Shown here: positions 1 through 11,638 of the stretch, piece by piece
Layout: the number at the start of each line of letters is the position of its first letter
Position numbering within the stretch: the stretch's first letter is position 1
DNA from: Dipetalonema caudispina
Taxonomy: Eukaryota; Nematoda; Chromadorea; Rhabditida; Onchocercidae
Assembly (NCBI GenBank): GCA_013365325.1
Contig: JABVXV010000021.1
Location: 434,001 to 498,000 of the forward strand
Reading direction: 5' to 3'
DNA: 64,000 nt
The notes under the pieces: model-generated
Database searches by the model: none
Told to the model about the DNA's origin: nothing
What the model saw: the letters and a program-made list of their open reading frames with translations, nothing else
Program-made: the position numbers and the translations under genes

Positions 1-3000
1 CTTCATGGATTTTTTTTGGAAAAATACAATTTGAAAGTCAAAGAGTGAACCAAGAAGAATCATATCCCGCTGTTATAAAGCTAATGAATTTAATAGCAAT
101 TCTAAAGATAGAAATCCGATTCTGGTCAGCTGTCCACACATCTTTAATATGCTTATTTCTAAGAAATTTTGGCCAAAACTAATTAGGACACTTGCAAAAT
201 ACTACTTCATGATAGATGCATACATCGAATAGTTGTTCAAATTGTTAAGCGTCAGACTATAAACCTTCGAATGCCTACATTCTACGAATAATTTCATGCA
301 AGCCACATGCAGCATGCATAAATTGTTAACACAACATAATCTTATTGCTGCTAAATGCAGTAAAGAGTGAAATGTATAAGCTTCCGTCATATTTTCCTCA
401 TTTCAGTGGCTCAAACTCATCTCGATTTTCTGCACTATTTTAAATTGATTAATGTTTCGCCTGAATTTTGTTGGTTGCTTAATTTCCTGTTGTTTCTGAA
501 ATGGAGTGGAAGGAATTTAAAGCGAAGAAAGTAATTCGATTAATTTCACGAGTAAATTTATTTAAACAATTTCTTTTTCTTTTTTTTAACTTGAAATATT
601 GTTGTTTAGCATTAGTCAGTCCATGAGGACGCAAAAATTTCTTCTTATCAGAGAGGAACAAAAATTACTTACAGCGTTTAAATTGATGCTAACAAAAGCA
701 AAGCTTATTAGCATCAATTGAAAATGGAAATTTTTGGCGCTTTTTGCTACGATCTGTTCTTTCAAAAAACATTTAAATGTATTTATTGCTTTAAAAAACG
801 TTTTGTTGATGAGGAATCAAAAAAATACTTTCAGATATGTTACCAAAAAATTAAATTTGTTTAACAATGAAATAAAGGTCTCAGTTATTTTTGAGTCTAT
901 TGTTGCTGCAATTTGAAAATCGCTTCTCCAATCGCTTCAAAAGCTAATACTGCTATTGAATCATCTTAGCTTTTTCTTACAAATGAAAATATTAATTGAA
1001 CTTCCGGATTACCAGAAATAACAATTTTTTTGAAATCGTAATTTTTTTTTTTTTTTGCAAAATACGCTATAGTAAAATGCATTCCGAACAGGTCAGAGTT
1101 CAACCTTATTTTTGAATGGCATTGCTGGTGTCATGCAAATATATGCATCTTTCATAATTTATTATGTATAACATACCGTTTGCTATGAGTCGCTTCATTG
1201 TTCGATTTCGAAATATTATGTAATTTCAAGTCTCTTCCTCAGGACTGAATTGAAGAGGTAACTAATTCTTCTTATTCATTCTTTTTCTTTTAATTTTTTA
1301 TGTAAAATTATTGTTTGTCAAAAATTTCACAAAGTATGCTTTTATTGCCCCAAAGATAACTTCAATAATTTCAAGTATTATAAAGAAAATAAACATATTT
1401 CCCACCATGAAGTGAGTGTTGGAAAAATTAAATAAAAAACATGGACTTTAACTTCACTTCAATATTGGAATGAAAGTTTGACTAACCATTTGCTCACATT
1501 TTACTTCATTAACCTTCTCCCGAATAGTTCCAAAATTCCTAGCTGGATTTCATAAGATTGCAACTGTAATGAATTCTTCTCGCAAAGTCTTGAATGGAGG
1601 AAAGTTTTTCTGGAACCCACAAATAAGTTTGCTAATAAAAATGGGGTTTTAAAAGTTCTCGAATTATAATGATATAAGGTTACCTCTAAGATTTATTTAT
1701 AAAATTTCGAGTAAATTCTGGAATTACAAAATTTCTGGGACATTAATTTAACTATTAATTAGCATTTGCTTATGATATTCATTTAGGAGGAAATGAAACG
1801 AGCAGTAAAGATATCAAAACTCCATGTCGGGATTGAATAACTTGTTCGATATTTAAAATCTCTACCCAGTTCACTCATCAAGAATTTCTCAACATAATAT
1901 TACTTAAATGATGTTCATATCAGCATAAATCAATGTGATATTTAGGAATATCCTCCTCACTTACGTCGACTGTTCGTAAATGACTCTTCACACAATTAAT
2001 ATTCTTCTCCAAGCAACAGGCATAAAAAAAAAAAAAAATTTAAATGAGATGATTCTCAATGTTGTACTTTAGTCACAAGGCAAATGTGATTATTGGGCTT
2101 ATTTGGTGTTAGGTGGTGCTGTTGCTGCAGTGAAACATTATCGATAAGAGCCAACTTTAAGCTCTATGACAAGAGAAATTGAAGTCTATTTCCGTCATAA
2201 CTGAATATCTATAAATGATGGCCATCAAAATTATATCATACCAAGTCAAAAGATGCCAATACCCATCGAAAATCATTTGTTTACGTATGCGACTAACTTT
2301 TTTCCATAATTTTCGTAAATTTTCTTGGTTTCGATCATTCTAAACAGTGAGCAGAGAAGCATGTTAAGTTAGGCAATGAATATGAAATGTCAACATTGGA
2401 AATTTAAAATAAGTATATAAAGACAAAAATTTCTATGTATATGGAGTAATTACCCCTTTGAGGATATGAACTTTTATCAATTTTTTACTACCAGTTGATG
2501 AATGGTGAAAAAAAAATTCTGAAATTTTCTGCTGAAATTACCTTTTTCGCATCAACGAAAATAATATTTTTATTTTCTAATTTTCCTAGATAAAATATCC
2601 TAGCAGTCTTAGATATAAATATAAAATTTTAAGTCATTAGGCAAATAATTGTATAAAATGGAATAAAGCAGAGAGCGTACTAAATTAACAGCTTGTCATA
2701 ATTTAAGAATTCATAAAACGTATTTCTTGATGTTGGAGATGGTGCTCAAAATATTAGAGAAATAACAGCCAGAAATAATTTCAGTATTTTTGCGGTGTAT
2801 TTTTGTTATCCAAAAGTTGCATACGTATCCATGGATATATACTTACCTGGGTTTTTACTACAGAAAGCCCAAATAGTGAAAATTTTGTAATGATAAATTA
2901 AACTAAAGAAAATAATGATTTATTTTTGACCAGGAAAAATTTGTTTTTATTTTCAATTAGTCAAATAAGAAAATGGCAGCATTAGTCTTCAACATCAACT

Positions 3001-5195
3001 AAGCAAAATATCATCACATCACCAATAAAAATTAGGAGGAAAATAAGCTAATGAAGCATCCGATCTCAACAATTAATGTGAATATATAAAGAGTTGATTC
3101 CACAGAAGGAAATGTCATTAATCTTCTTCAGTGACACTTTGCATTGAATTAAAAAATGTTGCATACCATACATTTTTCTCTAACAAACTATCGAATATAA
3201 CAGTCAAATTAGGTAACAATTCACTTATGTTTATCAGCTCTCCATCTGAGCATCATATGGCATTAGTGTATCATAGGGCACTTGTAATATCGATGGTCGT
3301 TTCATTTATCTAAGTCTATGGATGTGTATAGATCAGACGAATGAAAATGAATAAGTGATAATTGATTAAATTAGCTAATGAGAAAATAAAAACAAATAAA
3401 AATTCGATTACATCGGCTTATCGCTGGACAAATTGTTTTGGAATTTTCTTGTTCCATATAATATAATTAAATTGAACTTTTTGAATCTTCTTCATAACTC
3501 TTCTTTGATAAACTTGATTATCATATTATCATCTCACATGCGAACTGTTATCAAACGTTAAAAGTGAATGGGTTAGATCAATAGCTTCCTGTTACAGCTA
3601 TCTATTTGATGCACTAACAGTTAACATAGCTTTTGGTTAAACAAAAACACCTAATATAAGTAATCAAGGTTGCAATTAAATGAATGATTGGTTGAATTTA
3701 ACTTTCTTGTTTAAGTATCATATCAAAATTACTAACCATAAGATCATCTAATTTGGTTTTTGATTATAAATTCTTGCCAAAATTGTAATGACACAAACAC
3801 CCATGCATTGCTTTCATATCACTAACACAGCAATAGAGATGATGAATAGGTCAAAATTGTCCGTTATTTTAAAAAGAGAGAACAAAATCGTATTCCAGAA
3901 ATAATTGCATTTATCATCGTGACGAACAGTACCGAACATAGATTTCAATTTTACAAAGTGAAATTATTAGCATCAAAAACCAAAATAGTTGTGAATGGTG
4001 AATTACCGTATAAGGAAAAGTTGGTAATAACAATCCTGCAGAAATTGGGGAAAAATAAAAAAGATCTCAGGTGGAAGGACAAAAAGGAAAGGAACGTCAT
4101 TTCATCCCTCATAATTTGTTTTCCTCTCCTAAAATATTTGCAGATTTAAACTGCAAATACTTTTTTTTTCTTTTGGGAAAAAGGTACAAACATATTTTTC
4201 TCTGTTGATAATTGAAATGACCACAGAGGAAAAGCGTCAAATTTCGGTTGAGTATTGATGGGAAGGGAGGAAATAGAAAAAAAAGAGAGGAAAAAGCAAG
4301 GAATGGACAACAAAACTAGAGGGATAATAGGGTCTAATTTTAATGATTTCCCAGTAAAGTTTCCGTAAATTTGTGTAACGATTATTGAAATCATATCCGT
4401 TGTAATTTTTTAGAATGTTTGAATCAAAATTTCGTTAAAAACCATTTAAAAAATTTAACAATTAGAATATGATGAGCTTCTATTAAACTCAATTTCTCCC
4501 ATTCATTGATCTAAAATTACTGAAATTGCTGTTTGAAGGCTTGAAATAAATTTGGAACGTTTGCATTTTATTATGATTCATTGTAATCAACATTGAATTT
4601 GATTTTCGAACTTTTTCAGTTTTTGAGAATTTTGTTCGAACTAAGTTAATTAAATGAGTGGGTGATTATGACGCCAGAATTGTTGGCTAAGTTAATTACT
4701 GTATGTTATTAATGAAAATTGCATTGATAGTAGCAATTGCTCTTTCAGCCCATTTGAATTAAATGGTGAAAGTAAAAGAGTTCACCTCTAAAAGTATGAA
4801 ATAAAAAAATAACTGGCACTAAGGGTGCAACGGAAAATAGACAAACATAATGTTGCTGACTAGAACTAATCAAATTTTGATTTCTTTTTCATTCATTTTT
4901 ATAAAAAGGTTTGAAATTTACTCCTATTTAGAAATTATTTCAGCATCTTTCCGAACAATATAGCAAATTTTTTATTCAGATTTAATGATTTCTGTCTGCT
5001 CGTTATCTACAATCCAAAATAGATTCAACAATCACTTCACTTATTTTACAACTATTTCATTCACCTTTACGAGACTTCACAGTTTTCATGAACTGATTCC
5101 TGAAAATATAAACAGAAATGAATTCGAAATTATGCGACTGCTGTTAAGTGAATTACTGATAATGAAAACTTTTAAACTCGCCTCAAAATACATCT
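1..5195. other. Gene-free AT-rich stretch
   Basis: I see no gene here. The sequence is strongly AT-rich with many homopolymer A and T runs, for example near 1040 and 2030. Open frames are all under about 85 codons, which is chance level at this composition. None could be joined to another by phase-compatible splice sites. The right end abuts the 3' end of the minus-strand TMEM237 gene, so its 3' flank may reach slightly below 5196. Confidence 0.5.
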
Positions 5196-5199
5196 TTAT
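5194..5199 (-). promoter_or_regulatory. Polyadenylation signal overlapping the TMEM237 stop codon
   Basis: On the minus strand the end of the frame reads AAC AAA TAA AG, so an AATAAA hexamer shares bases with the TAA stop. If it is used, the 3' UTR would be only a few tens of bases long. That such a signal is functional here is inference. Confidence 0.4.
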
Positions 5200-7017
5200 T
5201 TGTTGATCTCAGTTTTTGGAAAAAAAAAAATTAAAAAATGTTGACATACCGGATTGCGAATTTGCCTTAATAACATATTGCTGTTTGGTGAAAGAGCCAG
5301 AAGAAGCCAGTTTAATAATCCGGCTATTGCACGGATAACACTTATCAAACGCCAAGCAACCAACGGGTCTATAACCATAATATTCTGCAATAATAATCTA
5401 CTTCCAGTCAAAACCTTCGTAATAAGATAAAAAACTGTCACTCATACCTGCTTCTGATACTATCCATTCGAAGCAGATATTTAAACTGCAAGTATTTTAA
5501 AAGTTAAACAGAAGTTTCTATCTAGCATTTTATTAGCAGCACCAGAAAATCCTTGGGGGTGAAGGGAAAAAAAAAGCTGAAAAAACTGTAGACGAACGTG
5601 AAACTTTTCTTGCTGCTTTATTGGTGCTGCAATCCATTCATCATATAACGCTGATATCAATGTAGCTGTTGTACCAATTAAACATAACAATATGTCTAAA
5701 CCACCACTTTGTAAGCTTAATCCACGTTTCAAGCTATCCATTAAACTAGAACTTATTTCAAGCCTGAAAATAACGTATTGTCTTTTTTTTTTCGAAAATT
5801 TAGTTGAAGAACAATTAATTCTTAAATTAATTTTACGGAATAAATGAACATTTGAGAAAGCTTCAACAATTTTCAGAAATTATATTTTTACTATCAATAA
5901 TTTATGGATTTATGGCAACAGATAAAGGAAATCATGAAGAACCTGTCAAGTGCTGCAATGGCGCTAATCACAAAGCATGCGTAAAATGTAGCTTGTATTG
6001 GCATTGCTAACCATGTGTAACTGTCATGAAGTACACCCTAAGAAAGCAAAGACAAAAAATTTTGGGCAATTAAATAATTATATACTTAATGCAATCCATC
6101 TAATATTTCCCATTTAAAAACTGGAAATGCAGCCTTGAGAATTGAAAAAAACCAAGTACGATCATGAAAAAAAGAAACAAATTCATGATGAAGTAAAATT
6201 TACAATATCTGCAAAAACGAAAGTGAAAATAGCGTGAGAAGTGCCAAATCCGGATAAAAATCCTGAAAGCAAGAATCCATGACAGAAGAGTAAAATAAGT
6301 TTGGAACTTTAACAGTGTCTGAAGACTGTCTTAAGGTAGCAAAAGCCTTATTCGAAAAATACCTGCGTATAATTAGAAGCATGTATTATCTGCATATTTA
6401 CCTTGTATGATGAGTGATATATTATGAAAGGCAGTTTGAACCGTCAATGCTGCCTGAATACTTTCTGATGGAGTGATACTCATCAAATCATCCGTCCGTG
6501 CTTCCAGCATCTTTTCGTATTGTTTACGATCTGTTCGACGAAAACTTTCTGGAAAAAATAAATATATCGAAATACTGTCAATACATCAAACAATTATAGA
6601 TAGCAAAAAATTTTAAAAAGTGTTTTATTTCATTTTTCGAAACTAGTTCTGAATTTTAAAAAAATCAAAAATGAATAGGATCCAAGAGTTTAGAAGACTC
6701 AATAACCGAATAAACAAATAACAAACTGTTATGTTGAACGAACACATCGTATACTGGTTGGCTAAGAATCGCTGCTATTGTATCACTTTTTCCTACTTGT
6801 TCATCGCTACTTTTTGGATTTCCTTCAGCATTGTTTACTCTGCCATAGTAATCCTCCAAATGCTTGGATGTAATGCTAAAACATTAATTAATTAACGTTT
6901 ATTAACTTACATATTCTACTTTTTAACCTGAATGTAAGAAAAAATGGCTTATTTCATAAGATATAACTTTTCTTACCTATTTCCATTGTCGCCTTGTTTA
7001 TCGTAGTGATTCAACAT
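5196..7017 (-). CDS. jbts-14: TMEM237 / JBTS14-like four-pass transition-zone membrane protein
   Basis: TMEM237 is a tetraspan protein of the ciliary transition zone, part of the MKS/JBTS module that gates entry into sensory cilia. The exons I can join, high to low, are 7017-6977, 6875-6727, 6548-6402, 6262-6204, 6037-5943, 5763-5598 and 5384-5250, then a short tail to the stop at 5196. All splice phases agree, giving about 267 residues (281 if the last 42-nt intron is retained). Four hydrophobic segments fall at about residues 95-131, 137-160, 180-202 and 224-246. The run YTWLAMPIQATFYA followed by SAIAALDR, and the last helix ending NWLLLALSPN, match the spacing and character of vertebrate TMEM237 as I know it. 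The start is the first ATG after an in-frame TAG. The cytosolic N-terminus (about 95 residues) is shorter than in vertebrates. The stop TAA lies inside an AATAAA signal. The exact 3' tail is uncertain. Confidence 0.78.
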
Positions 7018-10000
7018 CAGCTAGTAGTATCCAAAGATTGTTTGGATTTATCACTTGCAAGGCAAATAACAAAATCAATAATATGTTTTCACTGAAAATT
7101 AATAAAACTAGAGATTCAATTTAAGATTCGAAGGCATATATGTAGTTATGACGACAGGCTTTAGTTTCCAAGCAGAATTAACTTAGAAGTCATTCTTCTG
7201 TTTCCTTATAATTATCAAACAGGCATGAAAAAACGAGACATATCACATCTAATCATTTGATAAGAATCAGTCTCACATTAGACTACAGACTATCATAACT
7301 CCTTGGACTGTATGATATGCAAAACATTATATATTAACTTCCAGAATACCTGCACAAAACAATTCCTCAATAAATTAATACATGAGAGGGGTACTTCTGT
7401 TACCCTGGCAACCTTCGTCTATTCCAAGTCTCTTTGAAGCTCCTTTTGTTCCTCTCTCGTCTTTAGCTTTGTTAGACTGTTTTTTGAGTGCTCAATCACT
7501 TCAATAATGTCACCTCAACAGATTTAATCTGTTTAAGTATCACGAAATGAAAAATTAACTTATTTACCGGAAAGGAAACCCAAAATCAATCCCGAAAAGT
7601 TGAAGATTTAACAGCTTTCGTGCAGGTAGATTGAAAAAGCACTAGAAAATCTTCAACTCACGATTCTTCCTCTTCCGAAAAAGTTATCGTTTCATGACTG
7701 CTTAACTGTCCGTTAGAATTAAGTGAATATAGTAGCTAATCATACAGGCTTTATCCAATAATGATTACCATCTTAAGCTACTGAAAATTAGGACCCTCTA
7801 TTTATTGTTTTTGGTAGAAATCTAAAGGCTCGAACAGTCTTGATTTAGGTCCACTCATTGAAAACAATATCTCTCAGTTTTAAATTATCCGGTAAAGTTC
7901 TAATGTTACCGTCATCGTTAGAAACATATACAGCCGCTTGACTGCTTGACGTTTGTTTACTCTGAAACCCTAAATTTTAATGCAAACTTTGTCAATGACA
8001 GGTATGTTTACCCAATTCATTTATTTTTTACTATTTAATTAGTATAGTTTCACATTTTAAGACTATTTAACTGATGGATACACTGCTATCCAAAAAGAAA
8101 ATAAAATCAGTTGTGTAACGGACTTTTTGGGTATTTAGTCAGTTCTATTTGTAACTGACTATTCATGAGAGCTTGATAGATTTTATTATTATGTTTATCT
8201 CATTGGTGAGTTCCCGATAATTTGAAGACTTGAATTTTGCAGCAAATATTTGTGCTTCGAAGAGTCTGCAGAAAAATAATGTTGTGATATTTGATTTCAC
8301 CAAAATGTTTATCAAATTTTGCTAGATCTCTGTATTTTTTACTGTTGTGATAGAACAAATGAAAGAGGAAAGCTGGATTAAAAAAGACTTGACTATTAAT
8401 GCTGCTTTTGTATTTAATACAGCTTATTATCATTTAAGCAGAAATGTCCACATAATGAGCAAAACAAAATTATGGAGATGATAATGAGGGGAATGAAGTC
8501 AACCGATGTTATACCTATAAGTTGTATTGTATGCGATGCAAAAGCTTTGGCACGTATCATCTTCCGAAAAACAATGACTAGAACCTTTTAGTAATCCCAG
8601 AGCGATTAATTACTTCGATAGAAATGAAATTTTACCTCCATTAATTTAATAGGTCATCAGTAATATATGAAGGCTGAACAGTTTTCAAATCATATGAGAT
8701 TTAAATTTCTGACAGTAAAGAATGTGTTAGGTAAATGATATTTCAAGTGTTACAGATCAATGATGAATTCTTCCTCGCATCTCCTTTCTTTCTTGGAAAT
8801 TTTCACCAATTATCCTAATTTTATAACAATAGAAAAAAGGAAATATTTCTGGCTATCCAAGTTACATCCCAATGATTCAGCTTTAATAAAGCTATTGCGG
8901 TCTCATAATATTCATAATGTTGTTCCTGATTGCGATGCAAATAAGTGTACTCTCGTTGCAATTCTGTTAGCAGCATATTTGTTATTCGAAGTAAACTCGT
9001 TTTTCTCCGATATAAAAGCACTACCTTAAATAATTTCGCTATAGAGTCGAATGGCGCACTACTTCATTTGACCAAATCGGTTCTCCCATATGCTATACCA
9101 TTTTCAATTCATAATTTCTGTTTCCTGTTTAATTACTATTACTCATTCAATCCGCCATTTATTAGTTTAAATAATAAATGATTGAGCATTTTTTCCACGA
9201 AGTTTTTCAACCAAACTTATGCATTCATGCATTAAATTACATGGAGTAATACTTGGTAGCAAGTTCTGTTTTTTTACTTGTAACACTAAAAACAACTACA
9301 GCTTTTGTTGCTATCAAATACGTGATGATTTCAGGTCTAAAAAAAGTAATGTATTAAACGGGAATCGAACATGCAAATTCTAATCATTAGCATTGCGGTA
9401 GGAATTTGAACATTAGGGTAGCTGAATTTCATGTTCCCCCACTTGAATTGCTAAATTAAATGCTTCATGTGAAAGGTTCTTCATCGGAAATTTCCTTGAT
9501 TTATAATCTAGGAAATATTAGTTGTTCTCTGAAAATTAAAGCATGAATCGATAAATTCTGAACACAACTGAGTTCGACTATAATTTCCTGCCGATGTAAT
9601 AATTCACATTAAAAATGAGAAATTCCGGTCTTAAGACGAATCACATTCTAGATTTCGGGTAATAGCATCACTGCACAGCCATTGCTTTTCTCCTGAATAA
9701 TTGGCTTCCGGAAATTAATTTCGTGGCTTATGATCATAAAATCTTTTCCTGATTTTTTGTCTTTCTAATTGTTCAATTATTTTTACTGTCTTATTGATCC
9801 AAGCATGGATCTTTCCTAAAGCAACTTAAATTGAGAGAGAATATAAGCGGGGTATTATTGGTATCTGGGAATAATTTGCTCATGTTATTTGTACTCTTCC
9901 TGTTATTTGTAATTACCAGTTGTCTCAGTCTTCAAACTATTTTCTTAGCTCTTTCTTACACTATTTCAACTCATACTAATACTTTTTGACATTTTCAAAA

Positions 10001-11638
10001 TTTTTGCCCGCATTATCTATTGCGAAAATAGAACATAATTTCCGTTTGTTCGGTAAGAACTTCTGATTTTTCGATTGATTCATTCTCGACATCTATTTTT
10101 GATCGGTGCTCATCTTAGCACAAATTTTTCAACCTATGATATTCGCTTGAGGAATAGGTTGATATTATTGAAAAGTGCAATAAGTTTCAGATAATATTTA
10201 TCCGATCCTGATTTTTAAAAAGAACAATCAATCTGATAGTGTTTCGAGAGAAAGCCATTCTTTCAATTTTCATCACATTTACCTTTGTCATTAAAGCATG
10301 AAAACATATAAGTTTTAAATAATGCAGCAGCTAGAATAAAGCTTTTATTGCTATTGTCTTTAAGCATAATCTGGGGAATGTAATTCAGGAACAAATGAAA
10401 TGAATCGTTTCCGGAATGATTAGAATTTTAGGAATGGCATCGAAAATTGATGGTGAAAAGTGCTATTAAAAATGTTTTCATTCTGCAACTGAATGAGTTA
10501 GAAATAAATATCAGGCCATCTAGGAACTAATTTAACAGAAGTGGATCGATTAGAAAGAAGCTATCTGATTAAATCACTTGCAATAAGAGCTTTTGACGAA
10601 TTTTTCCAATCCTATTTTCTTTGTTAAATAAAATGCAACAGTTGTTTAGAAGTGAAATTATCATTTGAATAGAGGAATTGTTCCCATATCAAATAGCAAT
10701 TAGTTACTAATAAACAATTTTTGTTGATTTTACTCTGAAATAATAGAAATCCTCAATGCTTGAGAAGCTAATTTATGCAAATAATATAATGCAAGCAAAT
10801 AAACATATATTGTTGATTTTATATTGAAATTAAATGGTAAAATTACCGGTAAGTTTTGTAATCTTGGAATCGAGATGCTCGATGTTAATGAAAATCGCAT
10901 GATGAAACGATCATTGTAATCTTGAATTGTGTTCTCATCAAAGTTTCATTCATCATCATACTAAGGAGTGGTTAAAGTGCCCGCTGTGTTCCTGAGAAGC
11001 GCTAATCCATAATGTCACTGGCAAATCACTGAAGTACAGACACACACACATACACACACATACACACACATACACACACATAAACATACATACACATTCA
11101 TACGCTTACATTTACAAGCGAAACGAAATGTTGTGTCTTGCATAGATATTTCATATTGTCGACTAAAAGTTCTTAACTCATCCCTATTGACAAGCAAACA
11201 CTGAATTACTGATTTATTAGCTTTCATTCTTTGCTTAAATGATTTATCAATTCAAATAACATTTGCCTATCTAACAACGATTTGTCAATAGTAATTTTTT
11301 TTTTTTTAAACTTTAATTTCAACTCATTTTTTAATCATTCCTTTTCGTTATGCTCTTCTTTTTATGATTGTTTTCTACATAATTGTACTTTTCAAATTGT
11401 AATTGATGATAACAGTCGATCTATAACATACGTACATGCAAATCGATCATTCTCGTTTATAAATTTTAGACTGGCATTTTCATTTACCTGATTTCCCTAA
11501 ATTAGTTCCATTAATCCTATATAAAGCTAAATTATTTCATAAAACATTTTCCAGGAATACGTTTCACACTGGCAACAATCAGGATAAATAATTCAAGATT
11601 GAAGATTTTTGCTTAATTGTTGAAACGATTTTGTCAGG
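7018..11638. other. Intergenic region between divergent TMEM237-like and PAN genes
   Basis: This stretch is AT-rich and should hold the promoters of the minus-strand TMEM237-like gene and the plus-strand PAN gene. I could not point to specific motifs. Opposed open frames of 66 to 89 codons at 8760-9029 overlap each other on both strands. Neither has a recognisable domain or convincing splice partners, so they are left uncalled. A tRNA-like fragment near 9355-9425 and a CA microsatellite at 11040-11098 are the only distinctive marks. Confidence 0.45.
11040..11098. repeat. CA/TACA microsatellite
   Basis: Short tandem repeat made of four near-identical CACACACACATA-type units grading into TACA repeats. 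It lies about 540 bases upstream of the PAN gene start. Confidence 0.95.

Noticed and set aside
9355..9425. tRNA-like fragment on the minus strand with a GTTCGATTCCCG T-loop-like motif
   Set aside because: The T stem does not pair and no acceptor stem or D arm can be drawn; at best a decayed tRNA or SINE piece.
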